A stretch of 64,000 bases of DNA from Tetramitus jugosus (Eukaryota > Heterolobosea > Eutetramitea > Acrasida > Vahlkampfiidae). The position numbers and the translations under genes were made by a program. The notes under the pieces were generated by a model. The model saw only the letters and a program-made list of their open reading frames with translations. It searched no databases and was not told the DNA's origin. The stretch lies in assembly GCA_937625935.1 (NCBI GenBank), contig OW569359.1:1-64000 (forward strand), given 5' to 3'. Shown here piece after piece: positions 19,626-31,741 of this stretch; within the stretch, counting starts at the first letter, position 1, and each line of letters starts with the position of its first letter.

Positions 19626-20177
19626 TCATGCCTTTCCATCATCAGTAATAATACCATTATCGTCTTCTTCTTTGATTGTTTCATCAACTGAAGCAGTGGA
19701 AGTGAGAATTCCCTTCATACTGTCGCCGTCAAGCTCTTCTTCTCCTACTTTTACTTCTTCCAAATTAATATCTGACCGTCTGGGCAAGTCCATCATATGA
19801 TACCGTATCTTGAGTGGTACTTTAGATGACAATGGACTGTTGCTTGTCCATCGTTCCCTGTTTGTAACATCGGCCAATTGACTGAGGCGTTTTTCAACCG
19901 CACTCTTTCCCTTCTTGCTCTTGGAGTGCTTCACAGCCCATTCAAACTGTAAAACTTGTTGCTTTGTTTGGAAACCATGCACCGTGAGAGCCACCATCCA
20001 TGGACCACATCCCTTCTTTCCCGTCGTATATTTCGCACCGCCCTTTATTTCTCCGTTGTGTTGGCGCAATCGTCGGACTAAATTATTGGTGGTTCCGACG
20101 TAGGACAGATTGTTGGTGGTGGAGCGAAGAACATAGCATAGGAATTGCTGTGTTGAACAAGTTCCAATCTTTCCCAT
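19626..20177 (-). CDS. GIY-YIG nuclease-domain protein, SLX1-like
   Basis: 183 residues from the second ATG at 20177; an ATG at 20192 adds five residues. The N-terminal 90 residues are a GIY-YIG endonuclease domain of the SLX1/UPF0213 type: CYVLRS, then LSYVGTTNNLVRRLRQHN with the catalytic Arg, and the GGAKYT and GPW motifs typical of SLX1. In SLX1 this domain cuts branched DNA together with SLX4. The RING/PHD-like zinc domain that normally follows in SLX1 is absent; instead there is an acidic tail (EEEDDN type). Either this is a nuclease-only paralogue or another exon was missed, though no cysteine-rich exon is visible downstream within 100 bp. Confidence 0.8.
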   Translation of the reverse strand: MGKIGTCSTQQFLCYVLRSTTNNLSYVGTTNNLVRRLRQHNGEIKGGAKYTTGKKGCGPWMVALTVHGFQTKQQVLQFEWAVKHSKSKKGKSAVEKRLSQLADVTNRERWTSNSPLSSKVPLKIRYHMMDLPRRSDINLEEVKVGEEELDGDSMKGILTSTASVDETIKEEDDNGIITDDGKA

Positions 20178-20403
20178 TGTCAATTTGATCATGCGCGAGT
20201 TGTTGTTTTCGAGACTTTTTACTGATGTTCAACGAAATTGTCGGGTTTTGTGAAATTTTCCCGTTCAGTCGCAGGCACAGCCACAACTACAACAGGTACA
20301 CTACTAGAACTGTACCGTGGATAACCAAGGACAATGCAACGGAGAACATCACATGGAGATTCCTTGCAGTGTATGGTACAAGATAAGATGCTGATGGCGA
20401 TTG

Positions 20404-21624
20404 TCACCAATCTCCATCCCTCACTGTATTTTTGTTATGGTACAAAGACTTCACCTGAGATGAAGAGAGTTGAATGGATGTGTCCTCCTGTTGTGGCCAA
20501 GCATACTTTTGTTTGTCAACCTGTTTCACAGATTTGACTTGATTCAACACATTGGACTGGTCAATGCTGCTCTGAGGGGATTCATTGTAAATATCGAACC
20601 ATGGATACCCATATGAAGAATAGGTTTGAGCTGTGATGGGTGTAGGAGGAGCCTTCTTACCCGTAATTTGCTCATACATTTCACTGTTGACTATTCTGAC
20701 GTAGACTCTTGCGAAGCAGGTTCTATCCCAGAATTGCAAACCATGTTCATCCTCACTAATCTCTTGCTTCATACTACCACCGGCAGACAGAGACATTTCC
20801 TTTGCAGGTTTGCTATCTCGACTTCGACTTTGTTTTTTCTTTGTCTGCTGTAGTTCTTGAGAATAAGGGAAAGACGCAGCAGATGATGATGACGATGAAG
20901 CACTCGTCAGACATGGCGCATTACAGTTTTCCAGGTATCCGCCATCGAGTTCGCACTCTTCATCTGTATCCATGGCACCGCCATAGAAACAACCGCTGGC
21001 AAATGCTGAGGGTGGAGCTCCTCCCTTGCCATTTCTTCCTCGAGTTGTATACACACGTACTGGATACTTTCGCACTCGTTCGTCCTCCTTACTATCGAAA
21101 ACAATCATTTGAATACCTCCAAATTTCTCCTCGCCTGTCACCTGCGCTTCCACACTATACCCTGATCCCAACGGCATTGCAACAAATTGTTTAATGGTTC
21201 CTTTGCCACCTGCATTGATACCATCGAGCCACGGTTGTCTCGGAATGGTAACGTAATCGTTTTCTTCCAATTGATTGGTCCATGGTTTACCATTGATTGC
21301 ATTCACTTTTCCAACTGCAATCTTGATGGCCTTTGGTCTATCAGTAGGGCACTGAAACTGCATCCACATTGCTTCTCTCTGATGCATCGGAAAGAATATG
21401 CCACCTGTTTTTTTCCAATCCTCTGGGACCTTGTCCAGATAATCATCTACTTTGCAAATGGGGAAATGTCCGAGTGAAGGAGGAAGTGGATAGACCTTGT
21501 CATCGTCTGGTATTCTCAATGTACGATGAAAGAGAATAGAGCATGAGTTTTGAGCGTTTCCAGGTTCAAAAATCTTGAGGTAGTCTCCTTCTGCGGTTAC
21601 CGAGAGTGATCTGTCAACTTTCAT
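20404..21624 (-). CDS. Conserved uncharacterised protein
   Basis: 406 residues with a well placed ATG. I do not recognise a named family, but the first 190 residues have the look of a conserved enzyme-like or lectin-like domain: FHRTLRIPDD, YPLPPSLGHFP, GGIFFPMHQREAMWMQF, GKVNAINGKPW, QPWLDGI and QFVAMPLGSGYSVEAQ. Similar motif series occur, as I remember, in uncharacterised proteins of fungi, slime moulds and bacteria. A Ser/Lys-rich low-complexity linker follows at about 250-300, then a second conserved patch with VYVRIVNSEMYEQITGKKAPP. There is no signal peptide or membrane segment, so it is probably cytosolic. No function is assigned. Confidence 0.75.
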   Translation of the reverse strand: MKVDRSLSVTAEGDYLKIFEPGNAQNSCSILFHRTLRIPDDDKVYPLPPSLGHFPICKVDDYLDKVPEDWKKTGGIFFPMHQREAMWMQFQCPTDRPKAIKIAVGKVNAINGKPWTNQLEENDYVTIPRQPWLDGINAGGKGTIKQFVAMPLGSGYSVEAQVTGEEKFGGIQMIVFDSKEDERVRKYPVRVYTTRGRNGKGGAPPSAFASGCFYGGAMDTDEECELDGGYLENCNAPCLTSASSSSSSAASFPYSQELQQTKKKQSRSRDSKPAKEMSLSAGGSMKQEISEDEHGLQFWDRTCFARVYVRIVNSEMYEQITGKKAPPTPITAQTYSSYGYPWFDIYNESPQSSIDQSNVLNQVKSVKQVDKQKYAWPQQEDTSIQLSSSQVKSLYHNKNTVRDGDW

Positions 21625-21822
21625 GATGTTGTACTATGGTGCAGTTGCTTTGGTTTTTTTGTTCTGATCTGTCCTGAAAAATAATTTGTTCCCTTTTATT
21701 TGTTCTTCGCCAGATCTCAAAAATCTGCACAGATTCTGTTCTTCCTTGGAACACGAAACATGCACGAAATCTGTGGATCGATCTTGGTGTTGGTTGAATG
21801 AATCGGAGAAACAAAGTCTAAA

Positions 21823-23376
21823 TTACTTTCTTAGCTGGGCACACTCTGCTTTGTGTCTCGGCCAGTCATCTCTCTGGCAATTGACACTGCAATAAAACAC
21901 GTGCTTGCATGCTGTGCATCTCTTGAGTGGAACAGTGCCGGATTGTTGTTTCTGGCAATTTCTGCATAGAGGAGTTGACAAGCGAGATAAATCGACTGCA
22001 GTGCCACTCTTCTTTCTTAGTTCAATCTTTTCCTTGACCAGTGCCTTTGATCCATCAGGTGAGCACAAAAACATGGAACTGTCCGACAGGTGATCTAAAT
22101 ACTTCTTCACGAGATACTTGTTCTCTTCCTCGGACTGTTCACCTTTTTGATACAACTCCTTGACAGGCTTCATCAAATTAGAAATTCGATCCGATAATTC
22201 TTCGTCTAATTCGCTGTCGTTGGACTGTTGCACCTCAATCTGCAAACGAAGATAGAATGGATCATTGTTCCAATCGACAGTCTCATTCAGAGCCGCTCTA
22301 AAGTAGCACGTGTTCAACAAAAAGTGACCTTGAGGTAATAAGTCGGCAGCCATCTTGTATGTTCGAGCCGAAGTTGAATATTGTTTCTGTTCTCTGTAAT
22401 TTCTAGCTAATAACCAGTGAAAGAATCCAATACTAGGAGCATCTACTATCGCACTTCTCAAAGCAACATACTCCCGTGCCAAACTCGGCGATTTGCCATC
22501 ATTGTCCCTTCGAGCAAATAAATGTTTCAACACGGAGATGCAAGCCGTATAGTAAGCAGCACCATCCAACCACTCACTCAAATCAGGAATCCAAAAACTT
22601 TGTCCACCGATTGAAACATTCACCAATTTTTCTTGATCCACCTTGCTATAGTGAAGCGATTCTTGTTCACTGAGCTTCTTCTTCTTTTTTGATTTCGTTT
22701 CGCCATCATTACTACCCAACATTAATAGCAAATGATACAACGTATGGAACTTGATGCTTTGATCACCACTCGATGATGCCGTCACCTGCTTCATCAGCTC
22801 TAATGCATGATCCAACTCCATTGCATTCTTTCTCTTGTAAATTCTGATTACAGTATCCGCTAAAATCTTTTGATCACTATTCGCATTGCTACTATTGTTC
22901 ATTGCCTGAACCGATTCCAAGTGCATTTCAATATTCAAGCGACCAAACAACAACTTTGTCAAATGATTGACCACTTGAAGTTGTTGAATCGATATATGAC
23001 ACACAGCACTACTCTTATCATCACCATCATTACCATCAACTGACTTGCATTCCACAGTCAACCCTGTTTCTTCTTCTGTTTCCTTCTTCATTTGATCCAT
23101 GACTCGATCAAAATCTTTCATGACATCACCTACTTTGGATAAGAAATCTGCCATGGATGTGCTAAACTCATTTTGTTTCTGCTTCTGATACAATTCAACC
23201 AATTGTGACAATGGAAACTCTGGTAGTGACACTAGGCCGAATGACACCAAGAGATGACATGTTTGGAACAAGTGAATAGTCTTGTGTGTTCTTTGATAAT
23301 GATCAAAACTTGTGAGAAACAAATTGTACAATTGTTGATTGTACAGGATGACTGTCGTCCAATGGATCTGATTCAT
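21823..23376 (-). CDS. MYND zinc-finger protein
   Basis: 517 residues. The last 45 residues are a full MYND finger: CRNC, then CTACKHVFYC, CQRDDWPRHKAEC, with the C-C...C-C...C-C...H-C zinc ligands in order. The rest is mostly helical and may form a TPR-like scaffold (for instance IGFFHWLLARNYREQKQYSTSARTYKMA around 355-385). MYND fingers bind proline-rich peptides and often sit in transcriptional or chaperone scaffolds. No SET domain is present, so it is not a SMYD methyltransferase. Confidence 0.8.
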   Translation of the reverse strand: MNQIHWTTVILYNQQLYNLFLTSFDHYQRTHKTIHLFQTCHLLVSFGLVSLPEFPLSQLVELYQKQKQNEFSTSMADFLSKVGDVMKDFDRVMDQMKKETEEETGLTVECKSVDGNDGDDKSSAVCHISIQQLQVVNHLTKLLFGRLNIEMHLESVQAMNNSSNANSDQKILADTVIRIYKRKNAMELDHALELMKQVTASSSGDQSIKFHTLYHLLLMLGSNDGETKSKKKKKLSEQESLHYSKVDQEKLVNVSIGGQSFWIPDLSEWLDGAAYYTACISVLKHLFARRDNDGKSPSLAREYVALRSAIVDAPSIGFFHWLLARNYREQKQYSTSARTYKMAADLLPQGHFLLNTCYFRAALNETVDWNNDPFYLRLQIEVQQSNDSELDEELSDRISNLMKPVKELYQKGEQSEEENKYLVKKYLDHLSDSSMFLCSPDGSKALVKEKIELRKKSGTAVDLSRLSTPLCRNCQKQQSGTVPLKRCTACKHVFYCSVNCQRDDWPRHKAECAQLRK

Positions 23377-23518
23377 AATGCTGTTCTTGTTTTCCTCTTA
23401 CTTGAGTTTTGATCCGTCTTGACAGGATTCTCCGAAAAAGTAAGTCCGGACAAGAAGGAAAAAATTTCACACCATCAGACCGGAATCGGATAAAAAAACT
23501 TGAGAAAAACAACAAAAC

Positions 23519-23764
23519 ATGTTTGGAGGAAAGAAGTGGGATCCAGTAGTGAATGAACATGCCAATCACAAGGGCAGAGTGAAACCTTCCAATCCTAAAT
23601 ACCTATTCATGGCACTGCTCATCTTCCCATTTGTCACCATTGGTCTACCCAAATTCTACACTCACATGCAATACAGAAGAGAACATCAAGATCAACAACA
23701 GCAACCACCACAACCACCACCACAACAAAACGAAGAAGAAGAAGAGGAACGACAACAACAATAG
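23519..23764 (+). CDS. Small single-pass membrane protein
   Basis: 81 residues. A short hydrophilic N-terminus is followed by one hydrophobic helix at about 28-46 (YLFMALLIFPFVTIGLP) and a tail of Q, P and E repeats. The gene starts divergently from the MYND gene, about 140 bp away. The size and layout would fit a small mitochondrial inner-membrane or assembly protein, but no family is recognised. The low-complexity tail (CAA/CCA/GAA repeats) is typical of this genome. Confidence 0.55.
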   Translation: MFGGKKWDPVVNEHANHKGRVKPSNPKYLFMALLIFPFVTIGLPKFYTHMQYRREHQDQQQQPPQPPPQQNEEEEEERQQQ

Positions 23765-23875
23765 TAACAATACGCGAACAACAAAAACGAACAATAGCTA
23801 TTTTTTTTTTGGAGAAATTTTTTTGGTTTGTGATCACAAACAGTCTGCCCTTGCATGAACTAGCAAACTTGTCTT

Positions 23876-24829
23876 TCAAGGCCTTCTAGCAAACGGCTCA
23901 ATATCATTATAACAAGTATTAAACATCTTGTCCACCACTTGTTTTGCATCCCTGTTTTGACATGCTCTAGCAGCTCGAATCGATAGAGCAGCTCTTCTCT
24001 GAACACACTTTTGAAATCCGCCTACAATGGTCGAATCAACCGTCGTTCTTCTCCTCTCTGTTCCATAGTTGCACTCTCCACTCAGTGCAGAGGCACGAAT
24101 CTCTGCACATGCCAACTGTTCACAACTGTTCCAACTCACAATGGCTCTACAGTCGTCATATGCGTGAATCAACTCGTGCAACAACACATTTTCATCTCGG
24201 CCATATTTTTGCATGACATCTTCACACAGGATCACACCAGGTTTCTCTGTCAAGTGATCATATTGAGCATTACTCATTTGTGCTACATTGTTTCTATTCG
24301 TTGTCGTCATTGTTGTTGTTGTCGTCATTGTTGTTGAATCAGCATCATCGTTCGTCAATGGTGGTGGCTCTTCAATGACATTCTTGTGATTTTTTTTCAG
24401 TTGTTCAAAATGGTTGTCGTCAAATGATCCGAGCACATAGGCAGCAGAGATGCGAGGCGGATCATTTTCATTCTCTAGACATGGCGTACACCGAAAGAAT
24501 GGCTTCTTGAGCACGCATCCAATCCGTTCCATTTCACTCAACACAAAAAACACTTTTTCATCCTTGATTTGCTTCTTTAGGAAATCAATGCAATTTTTGT
24601 GAGCTTCATACGCGAGTTCGCTCTTGTCTTGAACTACTACTGGTGGTGATACTACTGCTGGTGATGGTGATGGTGATGATGTAACATTGCTTGTCGTGTT
24701 GCGGCTGCTAGTGTGATAATTGGTATTGATGGGTTTAGTGGTGGTGGTAGGAGTATTATTGTAGGATGAATAGTCTCCTCTTTTGACTTCTGGATAGGAC
24801 GATGATGTATTGTGGTTATTGGATGACAT
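23876..24829 (-). CDS. ATP23: Mitochondrial inner membrane metalloprotease ATP23
   Basis: 317 residues from the ATG at 24829. The active site HELIHAYDDCR sits near residue 218 and is the HExxH zinc signature of peptidase family M76. Family cysteines flank it, including FFRCTPC upstream and CEQLACAEIRASALSGEC downstream, and the C-terminus keeps the CVQRRAALSI and ACQNRDA segments. In yeast Atp23 processes the Atp6 precursor and assists ATP synthase Fo assembly in the intermembrane space. The protein is longer than the usual 200-250 residues because of an Asn/Thr/Ser-rich N-terminus of about 80 residues and a Thr-Met repeat insert near 165-190. Confidence 0.92.
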   Translation of the reverse strand: MSSNNHNTSSSYPEVKRGDYSSYNNTPTTTTKPINTNYHTSSRNTTSNVTSSPSPSPAVVSPPVVVQDKSELAYEAHKNCIDFLKKQIKDEKVFFVLSEMERIGCVLKKPFFRCTPCLENENDPPRISAAYVLGSFDDNHFEQLKKNHKNVIEEPPPLTNDDADSTTMTTTTTMTTTNRNNVAQMSNAQYDHLTEKPGVILCEDVMQKYGRDENVLLHELIHAYDDCRAIVSWNSCEQLACAEIRASALSGECNYGTERRRTTVDSTIVGGFQKCVQRRAALSIRAARACQNRDAKQVVDKMFNTCYNDIEPFARRP

Positions 24830-25038
24830 GTTCAACTTGGAATGATTTCTTTCTTTCTCGAAATAATTTCACCGATTGAACTCTCATGGACGGACCTGAA
24901 CTTCAACAACAACAATTCTACGCTTCAACATAAATTTCACACCACCCAATAGCACCAATCCACCCAGCACAGCAACATCAGCTCACAACCATTATAGCTA
25001 TCAACAAATCACAAAACAACAACAACAACGAAAAAAAA

Positions 25039-25827
25039 ATGAATCCACCCAATCGATGCGTCATACACAACCACAAATCCAAACGTCTCACATACACTCA
25101 AGCCCTTCCCTTCTTTAAACAATTTCAAGACTACCTCTCCAATCAATTGGAACAAATGACTGATGAAGAAAAGTACGATGTTTCTTCACTTCTTCAAAAA
25201 TCAGACTTGTTCTATGAAGGTGTCGATAAGAGAGATAATTTGACTGGTTATGAACAATTGGAAGGTCAAATCTCTATTGTTCAAGCAATGACTCAAAGTA
25301 TTGAAACATGTGCCTCGTTTGAACAACAACAGAATCAACAGAATGGATCATCAACAACAACAACAACGATAACTCATCATAAAACAATGACATTGAAAGA
25401 GGATGATGATAGTGATGATGATGAAGAAGAGAGTGATAGTGAAGAGAGTGAAGAAGAAGAAGAAGTGAAAGTGGAGAAAAAGAATGTGAAATCGAAAAAA
25501 GTGGAAAGTGATGATGATGAGAGCTCTAGTGAAGAAGAAGAAGATGATGATGATGAAATGATTGCTGAGAGTGATGATGAAGTAAAGGAAGAAGAGAGTG
25601 ATAGTGATATGGAGGGAAGTGATGATGATGATAGCAGTAGCTCGGAAGATGAAGAATCGAGCAAGAAAAATAAAAAGACGACGAACAGCAAAAAAGTTGT
25701 TGCCGCGGCAAAGAAAGCTACAAAGAAAGCTACCAAGAAGGACACAAAGAAATCATCTTCAAAAATAACTAAACCATCAAAGATGAAGAAATCATCCAAG
25801 AGCAGCAAGACCAATAAAAAACGATAA
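25039..25827 (+). CDS. Acidic/basic low-complexity protein, probably nuclear
   Basis: 262 residues. The first 90 residues look globular and helical (for example LPFFKQFQDYLSNQLEQM and YEGVDKRDNLTGYEQLEG). From residue 115 to 215 the protein is almost all Asp, Glu and Ser encoded by GAT/GAA repeats, followed by a Lys/Ser/Thr-rich tail with several KK clusters. Such acidic-then-basic tails occur in nucleolar and histone-binding proteins. No named domain is recognised, so function is not assigned. Confidence 0.7.
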   Translation: MNPPNRCVIHNHKSKRLTYTQALPFFKQFQDYLSNQLEQMTDEEKYDVSSLLQKSDLFYEGVDKRDNLTGYEQLEGQISIVQAMTQSIETCASFEQQQNQQNGSSTTTTTITHHKTMTLKEDDDSDDDEEESDSEESEEEEEVKVEKKNVKSKKVESDDDESSSEEEEDDDDEMIAESDDEVKEEESDSDMEGSDDDDSSSSEDEESSKKNKKTTNSKKVVAAAKKATKKATKKDTKKSSSKITKPSKMKKSSKSSKTNKKR

Positions 25828-25899
25828 ATGATTGTTGTTGTATTGAATTGATTGTTTTTGTAAAGTTGTTTTACTTTAATTACAATGTTGTGAAGTTAG

Positions 25900-27894
25900 T
25901 TAGACAGTCGGAGTCGCAGGAGTTGGAGTTCGAGGTGTAGGAGACATCATTAGACCTTCCAATCTTCTTGGAAGTGGCATTTTTCGTGTTATTCTGAGAC
26001 CTTCGTTGTCAGACACTGGTGATCGTTCATAATGGGTGATATCGGAGAATGGAAGGTGCTGAGACTTTCTTCTCTTCTGGGATAGGTACTTGTTCATTCC
26101 TCTGTATATCAAAAAGGCAAAGAATGATGTAATGGTCAATAGGGCCATGATGAGTGCAGTGGTGGCCATGCGCGACATCTTTTGATACTCTTCGAGGTTC
26201 ATTAGTATTTGATGTTGTGAGTTCTGTGGCACTCTAGTTGAAGAGCCAAAGGTAACCCATGAAGTGAGACCGCCTCTACCATGAACCCTATCGCCGTAAG
26301 TTGAGAATGGATTTGCATACTCATCATTCAACTCAACCATCTGTAGACTTAAACCTGTCCACACAGTTGACAGTGTGTGAAGTAGTGGGAAATACACTCG
26401 AGTTTCACTCCTTGTTTCATCTCCTGACAATGTTAAGGAATCTCTCAAGTTGACGGTAGCGACCATTCCATGTCCATCAGAATTCGCAGCATACTTTTGT
26501 ATATTCTTTAGAGCTGTTGTAAGTTCCTTTGCCTTCTTGGTCAATTCTCTGCTGGATATACCTCGTAATCCTCTTTGTTTCGATAGATGATGGAGTGCCA
26601 TGGCTGTAGATGCTGTCATTTCGATGAGGATACTATTGGCACCTCGGGATGAAGTAATTCCGGAGAAGATTCTCTCGATTCCATCTTCGTCTACTTGACT
26701 TTCCGCACTCTTGTACGCATTGCGAAGTACCCACTTGATTGCCTTGACATTTCGATCCTTCTTATCATCTGCATCACTCAACACCTTCCATACCTGGCAA
26801 TTGACATTCATGATTTGAACATTGATGGAGTCATCTTCGGACGATGTATCAGCTGTTCCGGTCATGTACGCTCCTTCCACTTCGTTATACATGTTTGAAA
26901 TGAAGAGTTCACAATGTTTCATCATATCCTTCCATCTCACATCCTTTGTCCATGAATAGAGCAGTCTTGCCGCAGAAAAAAAGGCAATATTGTGCTCCGT
27001 CGATCTGTAATATAATCGACTTGACTCATCATCTCCTTTAAATCCTGCACTGTATCCTCCTAACACTCCGGAAGCAACCTTCAAATTATTCTCAATGAAA
27101 TTACCAATTTCAAGAGCTCCCTTCAAGTATTTGTAATTCTGCTGAGGATTGATAGAATAGTATCTACAAAGAGCAATCATCACGAATGCTAAATCGCCAG
27201 TCAAAGTATCTGGTCGGACAGCTGTTACAACCGTGTCCTTGGAACGTATAATGGCATAAGATGATCTCAACCGACCGAAATCTCGAGTTCTCTTCTCCAG
27301 TTGATTCCCTGCCACATTTCTTGTTCCAGAATTGATGTTGAGATCATCGCTGTTGAGTAACAAAAGAATCGAATCGAGTATACTCTGAGAAGAATCAAGT
27401 TGACCTCTCTGAATCAAGTACAGCGCAGTCATACTCGCGTCATAGATATCTGACCTCAGTCCAATACTCACTCCAAGGTAAGAATTTTGATGAACGTTGC
27501 TGATTCCAGTAGGAACATAATCCCAACCAGATCGATACGATTGAGGTAAATGTATGGATCCAGTCTTTGCAACGAACATGATGGGAGAGGTCCCCTGAGT
27601 CCTTTCATTGGCTTGTTGGTTCACGAGAAGCGAAGGATTCAATTGATCTTGGACAAAGGTGTCAAGGCATTGTAATACTCGAAGTGTATCACTCTTTTCA
27701 GTACTCTGACATCCGATGCGCTTGAACATGAGAGATTGCAACTGGATAGAGGAAGAACTCGGTAAATATTGAGACAGTAGATTTTGAGGCAGTGCTCCTT
27801 GTTGTCCTTGACACACAACAGCCGCGGAGAATGCAGCACAGATCCAACAAATGGACAAGATCAACATCTTGATCACAACAATGGTACTTGTCAT
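25900..27894 (-). CDS. Type I membrane protein with alpha/alpha-toroid (six-hairpin glycosidase-like) ectodomain
   Basis: 664 residues. A signal peptide (MLILSICWICAAFSAAVVC, residues about 10-28) is followed by a lumenal or extracellular domain of repeated helical hairpins to about 550. It has DASMTALYLIQRGQLD, LAFVMIALCRYYSIN, GGYSAGF and YYRSTEHNIAFFSAARLLYSW, the last resembling the STEHN motif of six-hairpin glycosidase-like bacterial proteins. One transmembrane helix lies at about 577-600, and a basic tail (KRRK) faces the cytosol. The fold assignment is by pattern only. A glycosidase or polysaccharide-binding role is possible but unproven. Confidence 0.7.
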   Translation of the reverse strand: MTSTIVVIKMLILSICWICAAFSAAVVCQGQQGALPQNLLSQYLPSSSSIQLQSLMFKRIGCQSTEKSDTLRVLQCLDTFVQDQLNPSLLVNQQANERTQGTSPIMFVAKTGSIHLPQSYRSGWDYVPTGISNVHQNSYLGVSIGLRSDIYDASMTALYLIQRGQLDSSQSILDSILLLLNSDDLNINSGTRNVAGNQLEKRTRDFGRLRSSYAIIRSKDTVVTAVRPDTLTGDLAFVMIALCRYYSINPQQNYKYLKGALEIGNFIENNLKVASGVLGGYSAGFKGDDESSRLYYRSTEHNIAFFSAARLLYSWTKDVRWKDMMKHCELFISNMYNEVEGAYMTGTADTSSEDDSINVQIMNVNCQVWKVLSDADDKKDRNVKAIKWVLRNAYKSAESQVDEDGIERIFSGITSSRGANSILIEMTASTAMALHHLSKQRGLRGISSRELTKKAKELTTALKNIQKYAANSDGHGMVATVNLRDSLTLSGDETRSETRVYFPLLHTLSTVWTGLSLQMVELNDEYANPFSTYGDRVHGRGGLTSWVTFGSSTRVPQNSQHQILMNLEEYQKMSRMATTALIMALLTITSFFAFLIYRGMNKYLSQKRRKSQHLPFSDITHYERSPVSDNEGLRITRKMPLPRRLEGLMMSPTPRTPTPATPTV

Positions 27895-28092
27895 TGTTAG
27901 TTAGTCAACCGATCGATTTTTCTGTTCTGAGATAAGTGAAACTGTTTTTATGTGAAGCTCCCACCCAAAGAAATATTGTTGATCAAGAAAAATCGGATCC
28001 GAAGAGTCGTTGTATTTTTTGAATCTTTTATGGATGTTGCGCAAAGATTCTGCCTGCTGTCTTGACATTGAAAGGGAGGAGATACACTTTGC

Positions 28093-30147
<2,055 letters not shown>

Positions 30148-31441
30148 TTATTCTTCATTGGTGTTGCAAATGATTGCAACATCGCAAAAGTGTTTGTGTA
30201 GTGATGTATGATACAATTTGAGTGACATCTCGTTGTTCAAGCTAACAGAATAGATACGTTCTTCAGCTTGAGACGAAGCCAAATAGAGAAAGAAAAAGAA
30301 ATGAATTCCGTCAACAACCACAGATTCCTTTGGTTGAAAAATGGAAGCAAAGTTCACTTCCATTTGAATACGAGAGTTGAACACATTCCAGTGCAATGTC
30401 AAGCAATCCAGGATATAAAATAAGATCTCTTTTGTTGAATCGCTCTCTCTCAATACCATAATCTTCGGTTGGGAACCTTTGATGACGACCGTTGTATTCA
30501 TGTCATTGGGTGCCGTTCCAGTTGCTGTCACTCTCTGCCAACCTTTTCTTTGCTTGCTGAGATCAAAAAACCACATATCATCAATTATTGCACCACATGC
30601 GCCTCGTCCACCATACATTAGCAACTTTTGCTGACTCGCCAAGTGAACCAAGGTTGGATTGACTCGTCCAATGGGCTTAACAACAGAATTCAATTTAAGC
30701 CAGGACTTGGATCGAATATCAAAGCGATAGAGAGTATTGAAATATTTGTTGTCTGCTTCATCGAATCCACCAAACACCACTAAACAAGGTCCTCCACCCT
30801 CATTGCTCGCATCAGAATCATCATCAGCCAAGTCAACGAAACCCTCCATACCAGAAATTTCGGGCTCTCCCAACCGTTCCATAGATGCGCAATACTCTAA
30901 ACCTGGGTGGTCACCTCCACATTTACCTCGAAGTGCATCAGCGCCATCAATCGGTTCAAGAGAGTGCCACTCATTGTCCTTCGAAGGATCAAACTCGAGA
31001 ACGCCCTGAACTGAAGAATTGTATATGTTTGCATAGATTCCAAACATGCCTTCAGATCCTCCAAACCAATACGCTCTTCCATCGCCACCAGATACAATAG
31101 CGTGTGATCCTCTTTTGACATATCAATAAAGGACAAAGTGAGCTCGGAGCCAATACGTAGTGCACTCATCATGAATGCTCTCATAGTAGGATACAGAGTT
31201 CTGAATTGTTTACTTACTTTCCAATTGCGGCAAATTGTTCCATATCAAAATCTGCCACTTTAGACCATACTTTGTTCTCCATGTCTAACTTATGGAGCCT
31301 TCCAAGCCCTTTCAGAGCATCCGAGAAGAACCAAGAGCTTCCACATTGGTAACTATGAGATGGTGCTGAAGGATACTTGTCCTGACTTGGAGTCATTGTA
31401 TCCCAGTTCTCAAAATCCTTGGAACGATCCACCACCTTCAT
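30148..31441 (-). CDS. Kelch-repeat beta-propeller protein (two exons)
   Basis: Exon 1 is 31218-31441 and exon 2 is 30148-31111, joined across a 106-bp intron, giving 395 residues. The joint reads FAAIGKGSHAIVSGGDGRAY, which continues the propeller without a break. Kelch repeats are visible as GSHAIVSGGDGRAYWFGGSE, LVVFGGFDEADNKYFNTLYRFD, LLMYGGRGACGAIIDDMWFFD, each with the G-G and the spaced Y/W pair. There is no BTB or F-box at either end. Kelch propellers bind protein partners, often actin or ubiquitin-ligase substrates; the partner here is unknown. Confidence 0.85.
31112..31217 (-). other. Intron of the kelch gene
   Basis: 106 bp with donor GTAAGTAA and acceptor TCAAAAG. Without splicing the first exon stops at once (GGA AAG TAA). 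Removing it keeps frame and restores kelch sequence. Confidence 0.8.
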
Positions 31442-31741
31442 TTTATGTGATTACTGTGTTACTGTGATCTCGCTGTCCTTTTTTGGATCTTTTATGTTTT
31501 GTCGTTTTACGCAGAGAATGATCTAGTTCTAAGTATTACATTTCTTTTCGAAGGACGGTCCTTCAAAATTTCGATGCAGCCAAGAAAGGAACAGAAAAGA
31601 TTGTGAACTTCTGATTCACGAGCAAAGTATGCCCTTGTCCTGTTCGTTCAGAATATCACATCTGTAAGAATTGCTACAAATTATTTACTCTTCAATTAGG
31701 AACTTCTCTGACATGGAGAACGTTAGCTTCGGAATCAATGG
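31442..31741. other. Intergenic stretch
   Basis: 300 bp upstream of the kelch gene and downstream of the F-box-like gene. Nothing coding is seen. A short palindrome GAAGGAC-G-GTCCTTC lies at 31550-31564. Confidence 0.5.

Noticed and set aside
25377-25814. 145-residue minus-strand Ser/Phe/Leu frame
   Set aside because: Antisense shadow of the GAT/GAA acidic repeat in the plus-strand gene.
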